Origin: Pseudomonadota bacterium | Lineage (GTDB): Bacteria > Desulfobacterota > Desulfovibrionia > Desulfovibrionales > Desulfovibrionaceae | Length of the DNA: 40,655 nucleotides | Direction: 5' to 3' | NCBI GenBank assembly: GCA_023399375.1 | Contig: JAEWPX010000181.1 | Location: 1 to 40,655 of the forward strand | In this document: positions 33,232-40,655 of the stretch, in pieces | How the letters are laid out: each line of letters starts with the position of its first letter | Numbering within the stretch: the first letter of the stretch is position 1 | Position numbers and translations under genes: made by a program | The notes under the pieces: generated by a model | The model's input: only the letters and a program-made list of their open reading frames with translations | What the model was told of the DNA's origin: nothing | Database searches by the model: none

Positions 33232-35541
33232 ATGCGAAGCGCCCGTCTCGCCGCGCAAACCTTTCTCGTCCTGTCCTGCCTGTTGTCCGGCGGCGCGGCC
33301 CTGGCCGAAAACCAGGACCAGGCCCCGTCCGGGGACGGCTCCGTCTATTCCCTGGGCGAAACCGTGGTCAGCGGCAAAAAGACCCCCGGCCCCCTCCAGG
33401 AGGAGCAGTCCCAGCCGGCCACGGAAACCGTGCTCGACAAGGACGCCGTGACCACCTTCACCGGCCCGGGCCGGACCAACCCCTACAAGGCCCTCAATCT
33501 CCTGCCCTCGGTCAACGCCGAAGGCACGGACCCCTACGGGCTGGTCCAGGACCAGAACTCGCTGCGCATCCGCGGCCAGGCCGCCAACACCTACGGCCGG
33601 CTGTCGCGCAGCATCGACGGGCTGCCCATAGGCGTCAACGTCGGCAACGGCAGCATGGGCAACTTCCTGGACATGGAGAACGTCTCGAGCCTCAGCCTCG
33701 GGCGCGGCCCCATCGCCGCGGACAAGGGATTCGGGTTCGGCAACTCGGCCGGCGCGCTGGACATGGAGATCCTCAAGCCCTCGGCCAAGACCGGCGCGAC
33801 CCTGTCCGAACAGTACGGCTCCTTCGGCTTCACCCGCACCTTCGCCCGCGCGGACAGCGGTGAAGCGCCCCTGACCGGCACCCGCTTCTTCGGCTCGGCC
33901 TCCTACAGCCAGGACGACAAGTGGCGGGGCAAGGGCTACACCGACCGCACCAACGTCATGGCCGGCGTCGCCCAGCCGCTGTTCTACGGCCGCGTCCGTC
34001 TGGAGGCCTACGGCATCTACAACCAATACCACCAGGACGAGTACCGGCCCTTTTCCTACGCCCAGACGCAAAACAACGCGCTCTACCGCGGCTTCGACTT
34101 CACCGGCGAGCTGACCGGCAACACGTCCACGGACTACGCCTACTACGGCTACAACTACCAGAATATGCAGGAGTGGACGGTCTTCGGCAAACTGGAGGCC
34201 GACCTCTGGACCGATGCGACCTTCGTTTTCAAACCCTACTACGCCGGCGACGGGGGCAACCGCCGTTTCACCAACATCACGACCACGCCGACCAAGGCCA
34301 ACCAGATCGGGTTCAACCTCAACGAGATGGAAGAGAGCCAGTGGGGCTTCGTGACGCACGTCGAACAGAAGTTCGATCCGGTGAAGGTCAAGGCCGGCTT
34401 CTGGTACCAGGACATCAGCTGTTTTCCGCCGCCCGTGGCCGGACAGCGCTTCTACACGCTCGAAACCTGGGGCAATTCCTTCGGCGGCTGGAAAATGCTC
34501 AACAAGGTGGGCGAGCGCCTGTTTATGGCCCCCTTCCTCCAGGCTTCGGGCGATTTCGGCCCCTGGCACGCCACGGCAGGCCTCAAGTACCTGAGCGCGA
34601 CCATGCCCCGCGTGCGCAGCTACGACCCGTCCGGCGTGCCCAACGTCTCCTACGCCGACGCCTTCGACTACAGCTCCGGCATCGTCTCGGGCAAATCCGC
34701 CGGTTCGAGCGAACAACACGCCTGGCTGCCCAACTTCGGCGCAAGCTACGACCTGACCGGGAACCTCACGCTGCGCGCCATGTACGGCCGCAACTACGCC
34801 TACCCGCTCCAGGGGCCGCTCTATAGCGCCTTCAGCAGCGCCGCGAGCACGTTTCTGGCCAACGGCGTCACCCTGCAGCACCTCTGGAACGAGGCGAAGC
34901 TCGAAACCTCGGACAACGTCGACGTCGGCCTGCGCTACAACGACGGCACGTTTTCCCTCGCGCCGACGCTCTTCTACGCCTACTACCACGACAAGCAGGT
35001 CACGGCCTACGACGCACCCGTCGGCGCGAGCTACCTCCAGCCCGGGGCCGAGGCCCGCTCCTTCGGCGCGGAACTGGAAGCCTCCTGGAAACCGCTGTCC
35101 TGGCTCACGCTTTTCGGCGCGGGTTCCTACAACAACTTCCAGTTCACGAAAAACATCAATTCCTCCCTCGGCACCACGCTGCGCGTGAAAAACAACCAGG
35201 TGCCGGACGTCCCCCTATGGCTCGGCAAGGTCGGCGCGACCGCGACCTGGGACAAGCTCAAGGGCACGGCCCTTTACCGCTACGTGGACGCGCGCTACGG
35301 CGACGTGCAAAACCACGAATACATCCGGCCCTACAACATCGTGGACCTCTCCTTCAGCTACGACCTGCCCCCGGTTTTCCGCAACAACGCGTGCACGCTG
35401 ACCCTCGACGTGCTCAACCTCTTCGACGAGCGCTACATCGCCATCATCCGCAACGCCTCCGACGACGCCCAGACCGCTTCGGCCAACTACTACCCCGGCG
35501 CGCCCCTGACCGTGGTCGCCGGCATCACCGTGAAGTTCTAG
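33232..35541 (+). CDS. TonB-dependent outer-membrane receptor
   Basis: 769 residues from ATG 33232, which has GAGGAG upstream; the open frame begins earlier inside the ATPase gene. A signal peptide (cleavage probably after ALA25) is followed by a TonB-box-like ETVVS at 43-47, a plug region (NSLRIRGQ, SIDGLPIGV, SSLSLGRGP) and a 22-strand-type barrel with alternating aromatics ending in VAGITVKF, with the terminal Phe needed for outer-membrane assembly. It imports a scarce metal chelate or cofactor with the ABC genes on either side. The substrate cannot be told from sequence: siderophore, heme or corrinoid are all possible. Confidence 0.92.
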   Translation: MRSARLAAQTFLVLSCLLSGGAALAENQDQAPSGDGSVYSLGETVVSGKKTPGPLQEEQSQPATETVLDKDAVTTFTGPGRTNPYKALNLLPSVNAEGTDPYGLVQDQNSLRIRGQAANTYGRLSRSIDGLPIGVNVGNGSMGNFLDMENVSSLSLGRGPIAADKGFGFGNSAGALDMEILKPSAKTGATLSEQYGSFGFTRTFARADSGEAPLTGTRFFGSASYSQDDKWRGKGYTDRTNVMAGVAQPLFYGRVRLEAYGIYNQYHQDEYRPFSYAQTQNNALYRGFDFTGELTGNTSTDYAYYGYNYQNMQEWTVFGKLEADLWTDATFVFKPYYAGDGGNRRFTNITTTPTKANQIGFNLNEMEESQWGFVTHVEQKFDPVKVKAGFWYQDISCFPPPVAGQRFYTLETWGNSFGGWKMLNKVGERLFMAPFLQASGDFGPWHATAGLKYLSATMPRVRSYDPSGVPNVSYADAFDYSSGIVSGKSAGSSEQHAWLPNFGASYDLTGNLTLRAMYGRNYAYPLQGPLYSAFSSAASTFLANGVTLQHLWNEAKLETSDNVDVGLRYNDGTFSLAPTLFYAYYHDKQVTAYDAPVGASYLQPGAEARSFGAELEASWKPLSWLTLFGAGSYNNFQFTKNINSSLGTTLRVKNNQVPDVPLWLGKVGATATWDKLKGTALYRYVDARYGDVQNHEYIRPYNIVDLSFSYDLPPVFRNNACTLTLDVLNLFDERYIAIIRNASDDAQTASANYYPGAPLTVVAGITVKF

Positions 35542-35554
35542 GAGTACCCGCCGC

Positions 35555-36604
35555 ATGCGCCGCACTTCGCACTTCCGCGCCCCGCGCCGCGCCGCCGCCG
35601 GGGCGGCCGGGACGCTCCTTGCACTGCTGCTCGCCTGGCCGGGGACCGCCCCGGCCAGGCAGGCCGAGGACGGCTGCGGCCGCAGCGTGGACATCCCCGA
35701 CGCCGTGGCGCGGGTGGTCACGGCCGGCGGCACGCCGTCCCTCAACGCCTTCCTGTGCGCCCTGGGCAAGGGGGACGCCATCGTCAACGGCCTGCCCCAG
35801 GGCCTGCACGGCGGGCAATGGAAGTTCCAGGGCGTGTTCGCGCCGCAGGTGGAAAACGCGCCCGTGGTCTCCGCCATGGGGCCGGCCTGGACGCCCGATC
35901 TCGAAGCGCTCATGGCGCTGCCAAGCGACCTCGTGCTGGTGGAGTCCGCGGCCACGGCCGACATGCTGGCCGCGCGGGGCATCAACGCCTACTGCCTGTC
36001 CTGGCGCGACCCGGACGCGGTAACCGAGACCATCACGCGCCTCGGCGACGTCATGGGGGCCAAGGAGCAGGCCGCGCGCCTGCTTGCGGCCTTTGCCGCC
36101 AACAAGGAACGCGTGGCCCGGGCCACGGCGGACATCCCTCCGGACAAACGGGTGAAGGCCCTCTACATCCGGGTCGACGGCCTGATGCTCCCCATGGTCG
36201 CGACGGCGCGGTTTCTCGTCGAGCAGGCCGGCGGCGTCTACGCCGCCCCGCCCGACCTGTCCCTGGAGCATCCGCGCATCAGCCCGGAACAGCTCCTGGC
36301 CTGGAACCCCGACGTGCTGCTGGTCTTTAACCCCAAGGAAGTCGCCTCGGTGCTGGCCGACCCGCGCTTTTCCGGGCTCTCGGCGGTGCGGCGGGGCGCG
36401 GTGGTCGCCGTGCCTTTCGGCATGCACGGCTTCACCCACTTCACGCCCGAACAGATCCTGGCCATTTTGTGGATGGGCAAGACGCTCTATCCCGAGCGCT
36501 TCGCGGACCTCGACATGCCGGCCGAAACGCGTCGCTTCTACGCGGACTTCTTCGGCCACGCGCTCAGCGACGCGCAGGTGCGGGACCTGCTGCGCCTGCC
36601 CTGA
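35555..36604 (+). CDS. Periplasmic binding protein, BtuF/FepB-like
   Basis: 349 residues with an Arg-rich signal peptide and hydrophobic core (LLALLLAWPG), cleaved near residue 35. The mature part has the helical-backbone type 3 binding-protein layout: CGRSVDIPDAVARVVTAGGTPSLNAFLCALG, PDLEALMALPSDLVLVES, FNPKEVASVLADPRFSGLSAVRRGAVVAVPFG. AGGAG overlaps the receptor stop ten bases before the ATG, so it is co-transcribed. It should deliver the ligand from the TonB receptor to the FecCD permease. The operon thus has two candidate binding proteins, this exported one and the signal-less first gene. Confidence 0.9.
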   Translation: MRRTSHFRAPRRAAAGAAGTLLALLLAWPGTAPARQAEDGCGRSVDIPDAVARVVTAGGTPSLNAFLCALGKGDAIVNGLPQGLHGGQWKFQGVFAPQVENAPVVSAMGPAWTPDLEALMALPSDLVLVESAATADMLAARGINAYCLSWRDPDAVTETITRLGDVMGAKEQAARLLAAFAANKERVARATADIPPDKRVKALYIRVDGLMLPMVATARFLVEQAGGVYAAPPDLSLEHPRISPEQLLAWNPDVLLVFNPKEVASVLADPRFSGLSAVRRGAVVAVPFGMHGFTHFTPEQILAILWMGKTLYPERFADLDMPAETRRFYADFFGHALSDAQVRDLLRLP

Positions 36605-36655
36605 CGAAAAACGCGGCATCCCCGTCGATCCGCGGGAGGCCGCAAAGGAGTGCCT

Positions 36656-36949
36656 ATGGACAGCTACACGATGGATGTCGAAGCCTGGCTGCGGGAGTGC
36701 GGCCCGAGAAACTCCCATGACGCGTACTGCATCGAGCAGGCGGTGCTGCGGATCGGCGAAAGGCAGGAGGGCTACGTCGTCGAGGAAAACGACGGGCTGT
36801 GCTTCGTGCGCTTTTCCGGCAGCCCCGTCGCCTTGTGCCTTAGCGACGCGGACGGCCTCGACCTCTTTCTCGACCGGTTGCGCACGCCCTATGCGTACGA
36901 CCTCGACACGCAGCGCCATCTGGACAGGCAGCGCTTCGGCCGCGCCTGA
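36656..36949 (+). CDS. Unknown 97-aa protein closing the uptake operon
   Basis: 97 residues from ATG 36656, five bases after AAAGGAG. Acidic and mixed alpha/beta in pattern (MDVEAWLREC, then EGYVVEENDGLCFVRFSGSPVALCLSDADGLDLFLDRL), no signal or membrane segment. Four Cys, not in a recognisable metal motif. I do not recognise a family. It lies 51 bases after the binding-protein stop and before a pair of hairpins, so it is probably the last gene of the operon. Confidence 0.7.
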   Translation: MDSYTMDVEAWLRECGPRNSHDAYCIEQAVLRIGERQEGYVVEENDGLCFVRFSGSPVALCLSDADGLDLFLDRLRTPYAYDLDTQRHLDRQRFGRA

Positions 36950-36951
36950 GA

Positions 36952-36991
36952 GCGGCGCGGCAAAAACCGTCTTCCGGCATTGCCGCGCCGC
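36952..36991. terminator. Hairpin 1 between convergent operons
   Basis: GCGGCGCGGCAA (36952-36963) and TTGCCGCGCCGC (36980-36991): perfect 12-bp stem, 16-base loop, immediately after the 97-aa gene. Lies between converging transcripts and may stop both. Confidence 0.6.
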
Positions 36992-36992
36992 A

Positions 36993-37027
36993 GCGGCAGG
37001 ACCGAACCTCGCGTTCCGTCCTGCCGC
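36993..37027. terminator. Hairpin 2 between convergent operons
   Basis: GCGGCAGGAC (36993-37002) and GTCCTGCCGC (37018-37027): perfect 10-bp stem, 15-base loop, one base after hairpin 1 and followed by a pyrimidine-rich CTCCTTCCGCTTT on the plus strand. Confidence 0.6.
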
Positions 37028-37092
37028 CTCCTTCCGCTTTCAAGCCCGCGTACGCAGCCCCTCCGCCGTGGGGACGACGCGAGAGAGAATCA

Positions 37093-38432
<1,340 letters not shown>

Positions 38433-38436
<4 letters not shown>

Positions 38437-39866
38437 GACGGGCCCTCCTTTGCGGCCGGCGCGGCCGTCTCGCCCGCAGGCAGGCGCACGGTGAAGGCCG
38501 CGCCGCCCGTTTCGGGATTTTCCACCTCGATGCGCCCGCCGTGGCGCTTGACGAGGGAGTAGGCCACGGCCAGCCCCAGGCCCGTGCCGTTGCCCACGCC
38601 CTTGGTGGTGTAAAAAGGCTCGAAAATGTGCTGGCGCACCTCGGGATCGACCCCGGGGCCGGTGTCGGCCACGCGGAAATCGACGCCCCCACCCGGATGC
38701 GGCGCGACGGAAAGCGTTACGCTGCCGCCGCGTGGCGTGGCCTGGACGGCGTTGAGCAGGATGTTGACGAACACCTGTTGCAGGCTGCGCAGGTCGCCGC
38801 GCACGAGCGGCAGGTCCCGTGCCACGTCCATGCGGAAGGCCACGCCCGCGGCCTGCATCTGGTTTTTGACGAGCGCGGCGCACGAGGCCGCGACCTCGGC
38901 CGGGGCCAGCGGCGTCAGCGTCGGGCGCTCGGTGCGCGAAAAATCGAGGAGGTTGCGCACGATGTCCGCGGCCCGGTCGGCCTGGCCGGCGATGTCGTCC
39001 ACGAGCTCGCGTCCGTCATCGTCGAGGGAGGCGGCATGGTCCTCGCGCAGGGCGTCGACCGTGAGCGTGATGTTGTTGATGGGGTTGTTGAGCTCATGGG
39101 CCACGCCCGCGGTGAACGTGCCGAGCGCCGCCATCTTGCGCGCCTGGAGCAGATGCTCCTGGTTGGCCTCGATCTGGTGGGCCATGTGGTTGAACGCCCC
39201 CACAAGCCCGGAAATCTCGTCGGAAAGCCCCGCCCGGACCGGCACGGGCCGGTAGTCGCCCTCGCCCACGCGCCGCGTGGTCTCTCGCAAAAGCGCCAAC
39301 GGCCGCAGCACCCGCGTCGAAACCAGCGCGACCACGGCGATGGTCACGAACAGGAACACGCCGGCAAAGGCGAAGGGCACGGCGAGCGAATGGCGGATGG
39401 TCTCGTGGATGCGCTGCCGTCTGGCCGAAAGCAGGCGCGTGGCGAAATCGGTGAGCGCCTTGCCCTTGGCGCGCACGGCCTCGGTCGCCCCGGCGTCGGC
39501 GGCGTCCGCCGCCGGCAGGCGCGACAGGGCCAGGCGGTAGGCCGCCAGCTCGTCCAGGAACTCCCGGGAATCCGCCTCGCCGAGCTCCTTGTCCGCGCCG
39601 CCGGCCAGCCCCCCGGCCAGCCGGTCCACGGCGTCGAGGTAGTCGAGCCCCTCGCGCAGGCTCGCCGCGTCGTGGTAGAGCAGGTAGTTCTTTTCGAAGC
39701 GCCGCACTTCCAGGATGTCGTTAAGCAGGTCCTCGATGCGCTCGCTGACCAGGTAGCGTTCGCGCAGGGCGGACAGGCTCGCCACGTGCAGCGCGGCGAG
39801 GGTGAGCACCGCGAACAGGCTCGCGGCGAAAACGAAGAGCATTTTGGAACGAATGGTGCGCAACAT
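38433..39866 (-). CDS. Membrane sensor histidine kinase partnered with the NtrC-type regulator
   Basis: 477 residues. TM1 at about 10-30, a helical periplasmic sensor region to about 160 (LNDILEVRRFEKNYLLYHD, four-helix-bundle type), TM2 162-184, HAMP (VLRPLALLRETTRRVGEGDYRPV), HisKA with His257 in AGVAHELNNPINNI, and HATPase with NILLNAVQATP, DTGPGVDP and GTGLGLAVAYSLV. Its stop overlaps the regulator ATG. Promoter elements lie upstream at 39960-39975. The signal is unknown; kinases with this bundle in such operons often respond to redox or envelope conditions, but that is not shown here. Confidence 0.93.
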
Positions 39867-39959
39867 CCCCAGTATCCCCGTCGGAAAACGTGCGGACGCT
39901 ACCCGTTTTCCCCGCCCGGGGAAAGGGGATCGGCGTCGTGGCCAGGCCTGCCCCTCCCA

Positions 39960-39975
39960 AGCAACCCCTGTTCCA
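39960..39975 (-). promoter_or_regulatory. Sigma54 promoter of the kinase-regulator operon
   Basis: On the minus strand, TGGAACAGGGGTTGCT: GG-N10-GC spacing, with TGG, AC and TTGC of the -24/-12 consensus kept. It lies about 94 bases upstream of the kinase ATG. Confidence 0.55.
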
Positions 39976-40024
39976 ATGCCAACCGCCTTGAATCATTAGC
40001 AGCTCAAAACCAGCCGCGCCACGC

Positions 40025-40043
40025 TTGTTCCACTCTGGAACAA
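40025..40043. promoter_or_regulatory. Palindromic upstream activator site candidate
   Basis: TTGTTCCACTCTGGAACAA is a perfect 8-bp dyad with a 3-base centre, located between the kinase operon and the UspA-like gene, about 60 bases upstream of the predicted -24 box. Its position and symmetry fit an enhancer for the NtrC-type regulator; a part of the half site, TGTTCCA, recurs within the promoter at 39969-39975. Confidence 0.5.
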
Positions 40044-40157
40044 ACACCTTTCCATGGCGGCCCGCGCATTTCAATCTGAAACGCCGACAACGCCCGTCCG
40101 GCGCAACCATGCCGCAATTCGCCCTTGTTTTCAGCGTGTTGCAAAAAGTCTCCGAAC

Positions 40158-40173
40158 TGGCCCGCCGGTTGCT
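40158..40173 (+). promoter_or_regulatory. Possible sigma54 promoter before the UspA-like gene
   Basis: TGGCCCGCCGGTTGCT has GG-N10-GC spacing and TGGC/TTGC blocks. It fits only if translation begins at 40196, which would leave a very short leader. If the gene starts at 40109, this is coding sequence and coincidental. Confidence 0.3.
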
Positions 40174-40195
40174 ACCGGGGCAGGCGGGACACACC

Positions 40196-40642
40196 ATGGA
40201 ACGCATACTCGTAGGCACCTCTCCGCGGCACGGAGCCCTGTCGGCGCTGACGCGCGCGATTTCCCTGGCCAAACGCATCGAGGCCCGGGTCCACGTCCTT
40301 TTCGTCGCCCCACCGGAAGGGAGCGCCCCTTCCGGACGGCCCGACGACAAGGCCCTGGCCGAGCAGCGCCGGTTGCGCCTGCTCGCCCAGCAGGCGGCCC
40401 AGGAGGGCGTGGGCGTCGAGAGCTTCATGACCGAGGGCGCTTACGAAGAGGAGGTGATCCGGTTCGCCCGCGAACACCGGATCACCCTGCTCGTCCTGGA
40501 ATCCGGCGACGGGGACGGGCGCGGCGCGCAGCGGGACGACCAGTCCCTCAAACAGATCCTGCACGGGATTTCCTGCCGGGTGGAACTGGTCTCCCCGCGC
40601 AGGGACGAAACGGCAACCCTAGGAAACGGTGAGGCGACATGA
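40196..40642 (+). CDS. UspA-family universal stress protein
   Basis: 148 residues from ATG 40196. The opening MERILVGTS and ALTRAISLAKRIEARVHVLFVAP match the first strand and helix of the UspA fold, followed by EEEVIRFAREHRITLLVLES. The C-terminal ATP-binding G-x2-G-x9-G(S/T) motif is poorly kept (DGRGAQRDD, then SLKQILHG). In-frame ATG 40109 would add an amphipathic 29-residue helix (FALVFSVLQKVSELARRLL), but it lacks a ribosome site and has weaker codon bias, so I prefer 40196; the choice is open. The stop overlaps the ATG of the next gene. Usp genes beside NtrC-type systems often serve with a transporter. Confidence 0.75.
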   Translation: MERILVGTSPRHGALSALTRAISLAKRIEARVHVLFVAPPEGSAPSGRPDDKALAEQRRLRLLAQQAAQEGVGVESFMTEGAYEEEVIRFAREHRITLLVLESGDGDGRGAQRDDQSLKQILHGISCRVELVSPRRDETATLGNGEAT

Positions 40643-40655
40643 GCATTCCCATGAC
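40639..40655 (+). CDS. Start of a further gene, cut by the window edge
   Basis: ATG at 40639 overlaps the UspA-like stop (ATGA), with GAGG about four bases upstream. Only the codons for MSIPM are visible, so its product cannot be named. Translational coupling to the Usp gene is likely. Confidence 0.6.

Noticed and set aside
30894..35985. Long overlapping frames on both strands across the uptake operon, for example 33184-34989 minus
   Set aside because: High GC leaves few stops in shadow frames. The predicted products are low-complexity Arg/Ala/Pro-rich and lack ribosome sites, whereas the chosen frames give full family motifs.

Overview
The window looks like a GC-rich deltaproteobacterial chromosome, most likely a Desulfovibrio-type sulfate reducer (inferred from gene content and codon use; no rRNA or other marker gene is present to confirm it). 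It joins an accessory region (about 1-12,760) to native-looking chromosome (about 12,766-40,655) at a tRNA-Thr(CGT) gene whose 3' end faces the accessory side.

Accessory region. Most genes read on the minus strand. From the tRNA inward it holds iteron-like GGGTAGCAA repeats, a plasmid-type RepA-like initiator, an IncP/RP4-like oriT, a TraJ/MobC-like accessory protein and a MOBP relaxase. This is followed by a tight five-gene operon: SIR2 domain protein, HerA-type ATPase, KTSC micro-protein, SbcD and SbcC. SIR2 plus HerA is a known anti-phage pair. Here it is joined with no real gaps to a complete Mre11/Rad50-type nuclease, with a KTSC protein between the two halves; I know of no description of that combination. 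The stretch 5.4-9.1 kb is clearly AT-richer than its surroundings. A Toprim (primase) remnant lies at the left edge. The region reads as an integrated, mobilizable, plasmid-derived element carrying a defence island; no integrase is in view.

Chromosome. NadE (NAD+ synthetase) is divergent from a promoter with an embedded Fur box that drives three coupled micro-ORFs. A Cache-type sensor kinase is divergent from the most unusual gene here, an 8.4-kb ORF encoding a 2,814-residue protein made almost wholly of 350 in-register octapeptides (consensus T-Q-[ILV]-A-A-L-[ST]-[TAS]). On top of the 24-bp period lies an exact 576-bp (24-octad, 192-residue) higher-order period. Directly downstream are a cytosolic OGT/SPINDLY-type (GT41) glycosyltransferase and a polytopic GT-C-like membrane protein. 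I infer an O-glycosylated giant repeat-protein system.

Next is a TonB/ABC metal- or cofactor-uptake operon: a signal-less binding-protein-like protein with a DUF1858/ScdA-like N-terminus, a FecCD permease, an ATPase, a TonB-dependent receptor, a periplasmic binding protein and a 97-aa unknown. Paired hairpins separate it from a convergent NtrC-family regulator and its sensor kinase, which have a sigma54-type promoter and an upstream palindrome. A UspA-family protein and the first codons of a further gene end the window.
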